DNA of 64,000 nt from Serratia odorifera (GCF_900635445.1 NZ_LR134117.1:3844001-3908000); one strand, 5' to 3'. Positions 46,337-56,936 are shown, numbered from the stretch's first letter. The notes: generated by a model not told the origin, from the letters alone. Numbers and translations are program-made.

Positions 46337-48643
46337 TCAGGCAATGCGCAGCGTGACTGACGCAGGCTCACGACGTATCGCCACCGGGATCGATTTGGAG
46401 GTTGGCGTGCCGGTACCGTCGCCAAAGCTGGCCAGCGGCACCAGCGGGTTGGTTTCCGGGTAGTAGGCCGCCAGGTTGCCGCGTGGAATAGCATAGCTCA
46501 CCAGTTTGAAGCCACTGACCTTGCGCGTTACGCCGTCATTCCACAGGGTTTCAATCTCGACCCGCTCGCCGTCCTGCATCCCCAGTGCGGCAAGATCGTC
46601 TGGATTGATAAACAACACCTCGCGTTGGCCGTAAACGCCGCGATAGCGATCGTCGAGCCCATAAATCGTGGTGTTGTACTGATCGTGGGAACGCAGGGTT
46701 TGCAGAGTGAACGGCGCCGTCTGCCCGGCCAACTGTGGGAACAGGCTGTCGGGTAGCGCTGCGGCACCAAATTCCGCCTTGCCGCTTGGCGTGGCGAAGC
46801 GCAGTTCGGCGGCAGCGTTGCCGAGATAAAAGCCGCCCGGCAATTCGCAACGCGGGTTAAAATCGTCGAAACCGGCTATGGTGGCGGCGATGTGATCGCG
46901 GATCAGCGAATAGTCGTCCGCCAGCGCCAGCCAGTCGAGCGACTGATTACCCAGCACCGCATCGGCGATGCCGCAGACGATCGCTGTTTCCGAGCGCTGA
47001 CTGTCCGATAGCGGTTTGCCGATGCCTTCCGAGGCGTGCACCATGCTGAATGAGTCCTCGACGGTAATAAACTGCGCTCCGCTGGCCTGCATATCCTGTT
47101 CGGTGCGGCCGAGCGTTGGCAGGATCAGCGCGTCTTTACCGGTGATCAGATGGCTGCGATTCAATTTGGTGCTGATGTGTACCGTCAACCCGCAGTTACG
47201 CAGCGCCTGTGCGGTGCGTTCGCTGTCCGGCGCTGCTGCCGCCAGATTGCCGCCAAGCGCAATCAACACCTTGACCTCGCCGCGCAGCATCGCTTCGATC
47301 GCTTCTACCGTATTGTGGCCCGGCTCACGACGTGGCGAAAAATTGAAGTGCCTGGCCAGACTGTCAAGCAGCGCCGTCGGCGCTTTTTCATCAATGCCCA
47401 TGGTGCGGTTGCCCTGCACGTTACTATGGCCACGCACCGGACACAGACCGGCGCCCGGCTTGCCCAATTGGCCGAACAGCAGTTGCAGATTGGTGATTTC
47501 ACGCACCGTGGCCACCGAGTGCTTATGCTGGGTGACGCCCATTGCCCAGGTGCAAATCACCCGCGGTGCCGAGCGGTAAATCTCGGCCGCTTCGCGCAGC
47601 TGCGTTTCGCTCAGTCCCGACTGCTGGGTGATCTTCGCCCAACTGGTGGCGTCAACCTGCGCCAGATAGGCGTCGACTCCGACGCAGTGCTGCTCGATAA
47701 ACGGCAAATCGAACAGGCCGACCTGGCCGGCAGCCTGCTGCTGTCGGTGGCTTTCCAGCAATGCCTTGACCATCCCGCGTACCGCCGCCATATCACCGCC
47801 GAGGTTGGGCTGATAATAGGCGGAACTGATCGGCGATGAGCTGGGTGTCAGCATCTGAATCGGGTTTTGCGGATCGGCAAAGCGCTCAAGTCCGCGTTCG
47901 CGCAGGGTGTTGAAGCTGACGATGCGCGCGCCGCGGCGGGCGGCATGTTTCAGGCTGTGCAACATGCGCGGATGGTTGGTGCCGGGGTTTTGACCAAACA
48001 CGAAAATCGCGTCGGCCCGCTCGAAATCATCCATGCGGATGGTGCCTTTGCCGACGCCAATGCTCTGTTTCAGGCCGATGCCGCTGGCTTCATGACACAT
48101 ATTGGAACAGTCGGGGAAGTTGCTGGTGCCGAGCATGCGCCCGAACAGCTGATACAGATAGGAGGCTTCGTTACTGGCGCGGCCGGAGGTATAGAGTTCG
48201 ATTTGATTGGGATTGTCCATCCGCTTGACGTGCTGGGCAATCAGCGCCAGCGCATCCGGCCAGCTGATGGGCTGATAACGATCGCTGTCGGCATGGTAGC
48301 GCATTGGTTGAGTAAGGCGGCCCTGATACTCAAGGAAATAATCGCTCTGTTGCAGCAGCGTACTCACGCTGTGGGCGGCAAAAAACTCTGCTGTAACCGC
48401 ATGGCGGGTGGCTTCCCAACTGACGGCCTTGGCGCCGTTTTCGCAAAAGCTGAAGGTACTGTGATTGTCATCGCCCCAGGCGCAGCCGGGACAGTCGAAG
48501 CCGCGTACTTTATTAACGCGCATCAGATTGCGCAGGTTTTTCAATGCTTGCTTGCTGTCCAGCACGTAGCGGGTGGTGGCTTCCAATGAGCCCCAGCCGC
48601 CCGCCGCACCGGTATACGGTTTGATAGACGGTTTAAATTTCAT
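46337..48643 (-). CDS. FdhF/YdeP family molybdopterin oxidoreductase
   Basis: 768 residues of the molybdopterin bis-MGD oxidoreductase superfamily. CPGCAWGDDN near the N-terminus, DCSNMCHEASG in the Mo-cofactor region, FVFGQNPGTNHPRML and the C-terminal Molydop_binding domain (GVTRKVSGFKLVSYAIPRGNLAAYYPETNPLVP) match E. coli YdeP, a protein linked to acid resistance. The reaction is unknown. Not in the E. coli rnb neighbourhood. Stands as a single gene between rnb and dacD. Confidence 0.88.
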   Translation of the reverse strand: MKFKPSIKPYTGAAGGWGSLEATTRYVLDSKQALKNLRNLMRVNKVRGFDCPGCAWGDDNHSTFSFCENGAKAVSWEATRHAVTAEFFAAHSVSTLLQQSDYFLEYQGRLTQPMRYHADSDRYQPISWPDALALIAQHVKRMDNPNQIELYTSGRASNEASYLYQLFGRMLGTSNFPDCSNMCHEASGIGLKQSIGVGKGTIRMDDFERADAIFVFGQNPGTNHPRMLHSLKHAARRGARIVSFNTLRERGLERFADPQNPIQMLTPSSSPISSAYYQPNLGGDMAAVRGMVKALLESHRQQQAAGQVGLFDLPFIEQHCVGVDAYLAQVDATSWAKITQQSGLSETQLREAAEIYRSAPRVICTWAMGVTQHKHSVATVREITNLQLLFGQLGKPGAGLCPVRGHSNVQGNRTMGIDEKAPTALLDSLARHFNFSPRREPGHNTVEAIEAMLRGEVKVLIALGGNLAAAAPDSERTAQALRNCGLTVHISTKLNRSHLITGKDALILPTLGRTEQDMQASGAQFITVEDSFSMVHASEGIGKPLSDSQRSETAIVCGIADAVLGNQSLDWLALADDYSLIRDHIAATIAGFDDFNPRCELPGGFYLGNAAAELRFATPSGKAEFGAAALPDSLFPQLAGQTAPFTLQTLRSHDQYNTTIYGLDDRYRGVYGQREVLFINPDDLAALGMQDGERVEIETLWNDGVTRKVSGFKLVSYAIPRGNLAAYYPETNPLVPLASFGDGTGTPTSKSIPVAIRREPASVTLRIA

Positions 48644-48904
48644 TGTGGTCTTCGCAGGTGATTGTTGTCAGAAAGTGAACGCTTTATTAAGCGTTTTGAG
48701 TCTTTATGTCACAAGTCTAGGGGCGCGCGACGCAAGCGTCTAATCGAATAGGGCAATGATGGCATAGAGCGGGTTTATCGCACCCAGCTGACATACAAAT
48801 GGTTGCATTATGTTATCCGCTGCAAAAGTCTAACGATTCCGCCAGACGATGCTTTAGTGCAGTCTATGTCACGGATTTATATTGCAATATTTGAGGAAGA
48901 GTGA

Positions 48905-50074
48905 GTGAAGCGTTCAGTATCGGCTGTGGTAATCGGGATTTTGTTGCCGCTGGCAGCGCAGGCGGCAGACACGGCAGGCGATTTTCCCTCGCTAACGCCG
49001 CCGCCAATTGATGCGGCATCGTATGTATTAATGGATTACGCCAGTGGCCAGATTATGGCGCAAAACCACGCCGACCAGCGGCGTAACCCGGCCAGCCTGA
49101 CCAAATTGATGACCGGGTTGGTGATTGACCATGCGCTGGATCAGCACAAAATCAGCCTGGACGATGTGGTGACGGTGGGCAAGGATGCCTGGGCAGCAGG
49201 CAATCCGGTGTTCAAGGGATCGTCGCTGATGTTTTTAAAGCCAGGTGACAGGGTCACGGTTCGCGACCTGAGCCGCGGTATCATTATTGATTCCGGCAAC
49301 GATGCCTGCGTGGCAATGGCTGACTACGTCGCCGGCAGCCAGACGGCGTTTGTCGACCTGATGAACAACAAAGCAGCGCAGCTGGGATTGAAAAATACCC
49401 ATTTTGAAACCGTTCATGGCCTCGATGCTCCGGGGCAATACACCACGGCCGGCGATCTGGCGGTGATTTCACGCGCCATCATCATGAGCGAACCGGCGGA
49501 ATACCATATGTACAGCGAAAGGTCGCTGACCTGGAATGGTATTACCCAGCAGAACCGCAATGGGCTGCTGTGGGACAAAACGCTGCACGTCGACGGCTTG
49601 AAGACGGGCCACACCGAATCGGCCGGTTTCAATATCATTGCTTCCGCCACCGAGGGCGATCGTCGGCTGATCGCGGTAGTGATGGGGGGGAAAAGCCCTA
49701 AAGGGCGCGAAGAACAGGCGCGTAAGCTGTTGAGCTGGGGGCTGCGTGATTTTGACAGCGTGCGTGTATTCAAGGCCGGTCAGCCATTGGGCAACGAGGC
49801 GGTGTGGTACGGCGACCGGTCGCGGATCGCGGTCGGCGTAGCGCAGGATCGTTACCTGACGCTGCCAAAAGGCGAAGCGAGCAAGCTGAAGGCGCAATAT
49901 GTGCTCAACGTCCCACGCCTTGAGGCGCCGTTGCCACAGGGGCAAACCGTGGGGGAAGTGCGCGTCAGCGACAATGGCAAACTGTTGGCAACGCTGCCGC
50001 TGGTCACCCTGCAGCCGACGGCGGCTGGCAGCGTATTTTCACGCCTGATGGATTATCTGCGGCTGAAAGTCTGA
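48905..50074 (+). CDS. dacD: D-alanyl-D-alanine carboxypeptidase DacD (PBP6b)
   Basis: 389 residues. Periplasmic peptidoglycan carboxypeptidase with signal peptide (1-20), active-site S64 and K67 in SLTKLM, SGN at 130-132 and KTG at 233-235. C-terminal PBP5-type beta domain and amphipathic membrane-anchoring helix (VFSRLMDYLRLKV). Closer to DacD than to DacA/DacC by the NPVFKGSSLMFLKPGDRV and RNGLLWDKTLHVDGLKTGHT stretches. Start is GTG at 48905, with GAGGAAG upstream. Confidence 0.93.
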   Translation: MKRSVSAVVIGILLPLAAQAADTAGDFPSLTPPPIDAASYVLMDYASGQIMAQNHADQRRNPASLTKLMTGLVIDHALDQHKISLDDVVTVGKDAWAAGNPVFKGSSLMFLKPGDRVTVRDLSRGIIIDSGNDACVAMADYVAGSQTAFVDLMNNKAAQLGLKNTHFETVHGLDAPGQYTTAGDLAVISRAIIMSEPAEYHMYSERSLTWNGITQQNRNGLLWDKTLHVDGLKTGHTESAGFNIIASATEGDRRLIAVVMGGKSPKGREEQARKLLSWGLRDFDSVRVFKAGQPLGNEAVWYGDRSRIAVGVAQDRYLTLPKGEASKLKAQYVLNVPRLEAPLPQGQTVGEVRVSDNGKLLATLPLVTLQPTAAGSVFSRLMDYLRLKV

Positions 50075-50137
50075 TAGCGGCATCCGATGCGTTGGTAATG
50101 ATATACTCCGCGTAGTAATCATTATTTGAGCCAATAC

Positions 50138-51035
50138 ATGGATATTAAGCAGCTGATCTACCTGTGTAATCTTGAGCGCGAAAGGCATTTCGGTCGGGCA
50201 GCGGAGGCCAGTTTCGTCAGTCAGCCGACGCTGTCGATGCGCTTGAAAAATCTTGAGAAAGAGCTTGGCGTGGCGTTGATCAACCGCGGCAACAACTTTG
50301 AGGGATTTACCGCCGAAGGCGAGCGGGTACTGGCCTGGGCGCGCGAGATTGTCTCGGTCTATCAGGGGCTGAAGCTGGAGGTGGAGGCACTTAAGCATGG
50401 TCTGAACGGCACCTTGCGTATTGGCGTGGTGCCGCAATGCAGCATTACCCTGGCGCAAATGCTCAAGGCGGTGAGTGAAAAGTACCCGCAGCTGGATTAC
50501 CGGGTGGCAGTGCTCAGCGCCGATCAGCTGCTGGAGGCGCTCACCGCCCATACGGTGGATATCGGCATCGGTTTCTTTGAGTTACCGACGCTAAAAGAGT
50601 TGCATTTTCAATCACAACCGTTGGCCGACAGCGGGGTGGAACTGGTGTTCCATCCGCAGCATTTTCCGCAGTTGGTCGACGATGCACCGCTGACGCTGGC
50701 AGACGTGGCTGCGTTACCGCTGTGTCTGGCAGAACCGACCCGCTATTTCCGCCGCTATCTCGATCAGAACTTCCGTGAGGCGGGGCTGTCGCTGCAAGCG
50801 CGGGTGGAAACCACCCTCAATCTTTCAACTGTTGCAGTGCATTTTTGTCGGCCTGGGTTGCGGACTGTTCCCACATGGCAATCTGCTGCCGGAAATGACG
50901 CCGCAGCTGCTGCGTCGACCCATCGACATTACGCCGATGTCACGTCACGCGGCAGTGGTGATTGCCGAGCCGGGGCGTGCCACGCCGCTGGCGCAGCACT
51001 TCTTCGACGCGGCGCAGGGCTGGCTGTTAGACTAG
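50138..51035 (+). CDS. LysR family transcriptional regulator (one frameshift)
   Basis: About 298 residues after correction. LysR HTH at the N-terminus (MDIKQLIYLCNLERERHFGRAAEASFVSQPTLSMRLKNLE in family layout), then the effector domain with IGVVPQCSITLAQML. The frame breaks at 50814-50816 (CCC should be CC), restoring VETTSIFQLLQCIFVGLGCGLFPHGNLLP. The 3' end overlaps the convergent yciW stop by nine bases. Target unknown; dacD and yciW are the neighbours. Confidence 0.87.
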
Positions 51036-52249
51036 CGGCACGGGTGTCGGACACTGCTGTGCCGTCAGCGTGTCGCCGAGGCTGTAGCGCAGGCGGTTTT
51101 CCCAGGCATACAGCGCGCTGGTCAGGATCGCTTCCAGCGCCTGCGCCTGACTCAAACCCAGGTTGAATAACGGTTGCACGTTTTGCGGAGTAAATTTTCC
51201 GGTGAGCGCGTCAGATCGGCGCTGACCTGTATCAGTGCTGCACTCAACCCGATCGTCCAGCTGTTGCTGCGCCTGGGCGATATCGTCAAACAACGCCCGG
51301 ACCAGCTGCGGTTGCGCCACCCTCTGCTGCCGCCTTGGCGGCGCAATAGCGGCTACCGTTGATGCGCGAGGTGACCAGCGCGCTGAGTGCCTTCAACCGT
51401 GGCGAAAGTCCATAACCAGATTGGCTGATGGTATTGAACACCCCGTTGCGCTCGCGCAGCGCGGCGGCGTCGTGTGCCAGCAGTCGGTAATAGGGCTCGC
51501 CACGTGCATTCGGGTGGCTTTGGTCCAGCACGTCCAGTTGCTCGGCATTGGCTACGGCGACATCGACCAGCGGTAAGCGGGGCTGCCAGCTTAACGACTC
51601 GAGGCTGAACTCCGCAGCCGAGGCAATCGTTGATGCTTGGGAAACCAGGCACCAACGCCGTCGGTCTGCCGGCCAGCGCCGCCACGCCGGCCACGACCCG
51701 CGCCTGATAGCTGACAAACCCAATAATCTGTGTGAATGAGATTATATCGGCGGTGCTGAGGCCAACCTCGGACAGTTGCTGCACAGCTTTATGGCAGATC
51801 AGCGTGGGATGGGTGGCGAGTTGGCGGGCGTACTGGGTAATCTGCGCTAAACGAATATTGCTTTCACGGGAGGCGTCGGGGCTGTCGAGCGGGGCAAGGC
51901 GGGCGGCATAGTGGCTACACAATGCCTGAACGCCGGTCACCTGAGCGACGGTCAAGGCGGTACACAGGCGATCGTAAGGTGACAGCGTCACGTAGCGCGA
52001 CAGCGTCACCCGCTCCGGAAACAATACTCGGCAACTGTCGAGCGAGGCGCTAAATACCGGTGCGCGGGCAATCAGGGCGTTATTGAGTGCGGCGTCGGCA
52101 AACTCGCCAAGGCCAAGTAAAAAGCGATCGCGCACACCGGCTGCTTGCGGTTGCAGCGGCGAATCGCCGCGTACGCTGCTCTGGGTTTCGTGATACCACT
52201 GGTTGTGGTGAGGGCGGCGCAGCGCTTCCATTGGGCTGGGGTTGCTCAT
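51027..52249 (-). pseudogene. yciW: YciW-like CMD-domain protein (four indels)
   Basis: Carboxymuconolactone-decarboxylase-domain (peroxidase-related) protein, as E. coli YciW beside fabI. WYHETQSSV, SPYDRLCTALTVAQVTGVQALCSHY, SEVGLSTADIISFTQIIGFVSYQARV and RINGSRYCAAKA are readable, but in different frames. Breaks fit single-base changes: 51639-51641 (GGG for GG), 51330-51331 (CC for C), 51248-51250 (CCC for CC) and 51192-51194 (AAA for AAAA). With all four corrected the protein runs to the end at about 406 residues. Four lesions in 1.2 kb could be real decay, but the homopolymer pattern matches the other errors in this window. Confidence 0.8.
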
Positions 52250-52417
52250 CAGTGCGATATCCTGTCGTTTGATCTGCTCAACGTAGGGGATATCCTCACC
52301 GATTCGATTGGCGAGATAAAATAATGTTACGTGCTAATCCATAACTGAAAAGAATAAAATATAATTTTACTGCGCAAAAATGTAATTAGTATTTGCGATT
52401 ATTGACTAACGCAGCGC

Positions 52418-52443
52418 CGGCGGGCCGTGGTCCCGGCCCGCCG
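52418..52443 (-). terminator. GC-rich hairpin after fabI
   Basis: CGGCGGGCC (52418-52426) pairs perfectly with GGCCCGCCG (52435-52443) around 8 bases. Lies just beyond the fabI stop. No U-run on the minus strand, so termination strength is uncertain. Confidence 0.6.
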
Positions 52444-52457
52444 CCCGTGGCGGACGG

Positions 52458-53246
52458 TCATTTCAATTCGAGTTCATTCATCGCCGCAATATTGAAACCG
52501 CCGTCGACATGAACAATTTCACCACAGATGCCGGCGGCCAGGTCCGAGCATAAAAAGGCGGCGGTGTTGCCGACGTCTTCAATGGTGACGGTGCGGCGGA
52601 TCGGCGTAACCGCTTCGCAATGCGCCAGCATCTTGCGGAAATCCTTGATGCCCGATGCCGCCAGCGTACGGATTGGCCCAGCGGAGATACCATTGACCCG
52701 TACGCCGTCCGGCCCCATGGCGTTGGCCATATACCGCACGTTGGCCTCCAGCGAAGCCTTGGCCAGGCCCATGACGTTATAATTGGGGATGGCGCGCTCA
52801 GCGCCGAGATAAGACAGCGTCAGCAGCGCCGAGCCGGGGTTGAGCATGCCGCGGCAGGCTTTGGCCAACGCGACAAAACTGTAACTGCTGATATCGTGGG
52901 CAATGCGGAAGCCCTCGCGGTTGACGGCGTTGAGGTAGTCGCCGTCCAGCTGTTCGGCGGGAGCAAAGCCGATGGAATGCACCAATCCGTCAAAGGTCGG
53001 CCAATCGGCCGCCAGCGTGGTGAACAGTGCGTCAATGCTGGCATCCTGCCCGACATCGCATTCCAGCACCCGCGTCGAGCCCAATGCGGCAGCGAACTCC
53101 ACCACGCGCGGCTTCAGTTTGTCATTCTGATAGGTGAAGGCCAGTTGCGCGCCTTCACGCTGCATCGCTTGCGCAATGCCATAGGCGATCGACAGTTTGC
53201 TGGCCACGCCGGTAATCAGTATGCGTTTGCCGTTGAGAAATCCCAT
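52458..53246 (-). CDS. fabI: Enoyl-[acyl-carrier-protein] reductase (NADH)
   Basis: Last step of each fatty-acid elongation cycle. 262 residues, same length as E. coli. SDR variant with Y146, Y156 and K163 in SYLGAERAIPNYNVMGLAKAS, NAD-binding TGVASKLSIAYG, and G93 in HSIGFAP, the residue whose change gives triclosan resistance, unchanged here. Intact frame. Upstream neighbour of sapF as in E. coli. Confidence 0.98.
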   Translation of the reverse strand: MGFLNGKRILITGVASKLSIAYGIAQAMQREGAQLAFTYQNDKLKPRVVEFAAALGSTRVLECDVGQDASIDALFTTLAADWPTFDGLVHSIGFAPAEQLDGDYLNAVNREGFRIAHDISSYSFVALAKACRGMLNPGSALLTLSYLGAERAIPNYNVMGLAKASLEANVRYMANAMGPDGVRVNGISAGPIRTLAASGIKDFRKMLAHCEAVTPIRRTVTIEDVGNTAAFLCSDLAAGICGEIVHVDGGFNIAAMNELELK

Positions 53247-53288
53247 AACAATGATCCTCCTGGTGGTAGAGACAGGCAGCGTACGCGG

Positions 53289-54100
53289 CTAGAATTTACC
53301 GCCGTCACGCCGCCAGGCATCGGCAGTCAGCGCTTCGCCAAAATGGCTGGCGATCAGGCGGCGGTGAGATCGTGCAGCGGGGCAGCCAGCACTTCGGCAG
53401 TACTGCCGCGCTCAACGATTTCACCTTCGTGCATCACCATCACCTGATCGCTGATGTGTTTCATCATGCCCAGATGCTGGGTCACATAAATGTAGGCGAT
53501 ACCGTGTTTTTCCTGCAGTTCGAGCATCAGGTTGATGATTTGCGAACGCATCGACATATCCAGTGACGCCAGCGCTTCGTCGGCGACGATCACTTTCGGT
53601 TGCAGGATCAGTGCACGCGCCAGCGCGACTCGCTGCTTCTGGCCAGAGGCCAGCATATGCGGATAATAATAGGCGTGATCCGGCAGCATGCCCACTTGGC
53701 GCAGCGTCTGGTTAATGCGTTGCTCACGCTCCGAGGCTTCCAGATCGGTATTCAGGCGCAGCGGGGCGTCGAGCAGCTGGCCGATGCGCTGACGTGGATT
53801 GAGCGAGGTACTGGGATCCTGGAAAATCATGCGGATGCGCTGACTGCGATAGCGGTAATCGCCAAAAGCCAGCGGATGATCGTCGATCAGCAATTCTCCG
53901 GCGCTCGGCTCCACCATGCCAGACAGCATTTTCGCCAGCGTTGACTTGCCGGAACCGTTTTCGCCGATGATGGCCAACGTCTGGCCTTCACGCAGGGTAA
54001 AGCTGACCGATTTAACCGCCTCGACGTGCTGACGACGGAACAGCCCGGTGCGATAGCGGTAGGTCTTGCTCAGGTTACGCACTTCCAGCAACGTTTCCAT
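53289..54100 (-). CDS. sapF: Peptide ABC transporter ATP-binding protein SapF (frameshift near C-terminus)
   Basis: ABC ATPase of the Sap system (antimicrobial-peptide resistance, putrescine export in E. coli). Walker A GENGSGKST, Walker B VIVADEALASLD; the signature is the degenerate SGQKQRVALARAL. The frame ends early after PLHDLTAA; adding one base at 53363-53364 (GG for GGG on plus) restores LTRRLIASHFGEALTADAWRRDGGKF and a stop at 53289-53291, giving about 270 residues like E. coli SapF (268). Last gene of the sap operon. Confidence 0.94.
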
Positions 54101-54101
54101 G

Positions 54102-55094
54102 TTATTGCTCCTCCATGTTCAGCGGGAAGTGGCAGGCAAACAGATGGTTTTTCACCGGACGCAGGCGTGGGGTTTCGATGCATTTCTTTTGTGCATAAGG
54201 GCAGCGCGGCCCCAAACGGCAGCCGATTGGCAGGTGCTCCAGTGAGGGAATCGCTCCCGGCAGCGTGTTCAATCTGCTTTTGTGCGGCAGCGAACGGCCA
54301 AAGTCAGGCATCGCGCGGATCAGCGCCTGGGTATAAGGATGGTGCGGCGTCGCCAGCAAATCTTCGCATTGCGCACTTTCCACCGTTTGACCGCAGTACA
54401 GTACATTTACCCGGTCGGCCCATTTGCTCATCATCTGCAAGTCATGGCTGATCAGCAAAATGGTGGTGTTGTTGTTTTGATTAAGCCGCGACAACAGGCG
54501 GAAAATCTGTGCCTGGGTGGTGGGCTCCATGGCGTTGGTGGGTTCGTCGGCTATCAATAACCGTGGCTGGTTGGCCAGCGCGATGGCAATCATCACTTTC
54601 TGGCATTCACCTTCGGTCAACTCGTAGGGGAAACTGCCCATGATGTCATCATGATCCTTGATGCCGACGCGGTGCAGCAGCTCGATGGCGCGGCGCTTGC
54701 GCCAGTTGACGCGTTGCCACCAACGCCCCTTGAAGGTCCAGCCGGGGATCGCCTGCGCCAGCTGACGTCCGATGCTTTCGGACGGATCAAGACAGGACTG
54801 CGGCTCCTGAAAAATAATCGATACGTTGTGGCCGACCAGTCGGCGTCGCTCACGTGGCGTTAATTGCAACAGGTCGATATCGTCAAAGCGGAAACGATCG
54901 GCGGTGACGCGCCAGTTATCTTTGGTGACGCCACAAATCGCCTTGGCTATCAGGCTCTTACCTGATCCTGACTCACCCACCAGGCCACGGATTTCACCTT
55001 CGCTCAGCGTCATGCTAACGCGATCCACCGCCTTGACCGGCCCGTCGGCGGTCATAAATTCAATCGTCAGATTGCGGATATCGAGTAACGGCAT
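54102..55094 (-). CDS. sapD: Peptide ABC transporter ATP-binding protein SapD
   Basis: 330 residues from the ATG at 55094. Oligopeptide-type ABC ATPase: Walker A GESGSGKS, Walker B LLIADEPTNAM, signature-like LTEGECQKVMIA, and the C-terminal oligopeptide/dipeptide extension with a four-Cys pattern typical of DppD/OppD relatives. SapD also supports Trk potassium uptake in E. coli. TAATG overlap with sapC and one base to sapF. Confidence 0.96.
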   Translation of the reverse strand: MPLLDIRNLTIEFMTADGPVKAVDRVSMTLSEGEIRGLVGESGSGKSLIAKAICGVTKDNWRVTADRFRFDDIDLLQLTPRERRRLVGHNVSIIFQEPQSCLDPSESIGRQLAQAIPGWTFKGRWWQRVNWRKRRAIELLHRVGIKDHDDIMGSFPYELTEGECQKVMIAIALANQPRLLIADEPTNAMEPTTQAQIFRLLSRLNQNNNTTILLISHDLQMMSKWADRVNVLYCGQTVESAQCEDLLATPHHPYTQALIRAMPDFGRSLPHKSRLNTLPGAIPSLEHLPIGCRLGPRCPYAQKKCIETPRLRPVKNHLFACHFPLNMEEQ

Positions 55095-55984
55095 TATTCC
55101 ACTCCCGCATTGATTGCGCGGCGCATGCCGTCGCCCAATAGATTGGTCAGCAACACGCTCAGCATGATCGCCGCCCCCGGCAACATTACCGTCCAGGGCG
55201 CGACATACACCAGTTCCAAGGAATCGCCGAGCATCGCGCCCCATTCAGGCGAGGGCAACTGCGCACCAAGATCGAGGAAACCCAGCGCGGCGATATCCAG
55301 GATCGCCATCGACAGCGCACGGGTAAATTCGGTTACCAGCACCGCAGCGATATTCGGCATCACCGCGAACCATAAAATCTGCAGCGTCGTGGCGCCATCA
55401 AGGCGCGCTGCCACAACGTATTCTTTTTCCAACTCGTCGTGCACCGCGCTGTAAATGGTGCGCACCATACGTGGCAACAACGCCAGCCACACCGCCAGCA
55501 TCGCGTGCTCGAGCTTCGGCCCGATAAATGCCACCACCACGATAGCCAGCAGCAGCGACGGGATTGACAGCAGGGTGTCGAGAATATGATTCAGCACCGC
55601 CGAGCGCAGGCCGTGTGTCACGCCGGCGAACACGCCGAGGATCACACCGATAACGGCAGCGGCGAGGGTTACCAGCAGCGCCGAGCCATAGGTGGCGGCG
55701 GTGCCGGTGAGCAGACGACTGAGAATGTCGCGGCCCAGGTCGTCGGTACCAAGGAAAAACGATACGTTGCCGTAGCGAGACCACGAGGGCGGCAATAGCT
55801 GGTAACCAAGGAATTGCTGGTCAAGCGCATAAGGCGCCAGCAGGCTACCGAACAGCGACAGCAGGATCAGCGCAATCACACCGTAGAACCCGATCATCGC
55901 CAGCGCATCGCCATAAAAAATCCGCCAGGTGTAACGCAGCGGGCTGGGCATTTTCTTTTCACGGTATACGTTATCGAAGGGCAT
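55094..55984 (-). CDS. sapC: Peptide ABC transporter permease SapC
   Basis: 296 residues, OppC-type permease. About six membrane helices, LGTDDLGRDILSRLLTGT at the periplasmic start of the transport domain and the EAA-like loop YVVAARLDGATTLQILWFAVMPN. Overlaps sapB by 14 bases and sapD by one. Confidence 0.96.
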   Translation of the reverse strand: MPFDNVYREKKMPSPLRYTWRIFYGDALAMIGFYGVIALILLSLFGSLLAPYALDQQFLGYQLLPPSWSRYGNVSFFLGTDDLGRDILSRLLTGTAATYGSALLVTLAAAVIGVILGVFAGVTHGLRSAVLNHILDTLLSIPSLLLAIVVVAFIGPKLEHAMLAVWLALLPRMVRTIYSAVHDELEKEYVVAARLDGATTLQILWFAVMPNIAAVLVTEFTRALSMAILDIAALGFLDLGAQLPSPEWGAMLGDSLELVYVAPWTVMLPGAAIMLSVLLTNLLGDGMRRAINAGVE

Positions 55985-56936
55985 ACCATTCCTTATGTTT
56001 CAGTGGGTTGGTTGCCGCACCGAGGATATCGGCCAGGACGTTGATGGTGATGACCAGCGTACCGACCACCATCACCCCGGCAGAAATCGCCGCGTAGTCC
56101 TGCTGGCGGATGGCGTTGATCAACCAGCGCCCCAGTCCGGGCCAGCTGAACACCATTTCGGTGATCATCGCCAGCGTCAGCATGGTGGAGAACTGCAACC
56201 CGAGCTTGGGTATGATTGGCGGCAGCGCATTGTGCAGCACGTGGCGACGAATGATGGTAAAGCGCGACAGGCCGCGCGTCGCCGCCGCCTTGATGTAGTT
56301 CTGGCTGAAGACATCGTCGGTGCTGATGCGCATCAGGCGCACCACTTCGGTGGTTGGCGCAACCGCCAGTGCCGCGATGGGCAATACCATATGGCGCAGG
56401 GCGCTGGCGATCATCTCCGCACGATAGGGAGAATCAGACAACCAGGCGTCGATCAGTGCAAAGCCGGTGACGTGTTTCACCGGGTACAGCAGATCAAAAC
56501 GGCCGGATACCGGCAGCCAGCCCAGGTGCAGTGAGAAGAACAGCATCATCAGCAGCGCCAGCCAGAACACCGGCATGGAAAAGCCCAGCAGCGCAAAAGT
56601 GCTGATGGCGGTGTCTTGCCATTTACCACGCAGCACGCCAGCGATGATGCCCAGCGGAATGCCCACCAACAATGCCAGGGTAAACGCCAGAATGCACAGT
56701 TCCATGGTGGCGGGGAAGACTTCGCTGAGCTGTTCGCTGATCGCCTGACCGTTAATGCTGGATACGCCGAAATCCCAGTGCAGCAGGCTGACGAAGTAGA
56801 ATTGATAGGCGTCCCACAGGCCGGCGCCGTTGAGCGGCGCACGCGGGGTAAAATAGCTCAGGCTGAAGCTGACCAGCGTCAGCAGGAACAGCGTGATGAT
56901 CAGCAGTAAAAAGCGGCGTAGGGTAAAAATAATCAC
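55971..56936 (-). CDS. sapB: Peptide ABC transporter permease SapB
   Basis: 321 residues, OppB-type permease with about six helices and the coupling loop YIKAAATRGLSRFTIIRRHVLHNALPP. The start is GTG at 56936, overlapping the sapA stop by four bases (GTGA). Partner of SapC in the inner membrane. Confidence 0.96.
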   Translation of the reverse strand: MIIFTLRRFLLLIITLFLLTLVSFSLSYFTPRAPLNGAGLWDAYQFYFVSLLHWDFGVSSINGQAISEQLSEVFPATMELCILAFTLALLVGIPLGIIAGVLRGKWQDTAISTFALLGFSMPVFWLALLMMLFFSLHLGWLPVSGRFDLLYPVKHVTGFALIDAWLSDSPYRAEMIASALRHMVLPIAALAVAPTTEVVRLMRISTDDVFSQNYIKAAATRGLSRFTIIRRHVLHNALPPIIPKLGLQFSTMLTLAMITEMVFSWPGLGRWLINAIRQQDYAAISAGVMVVGTLVITINVLADILGAATNPLKHKEWYALR

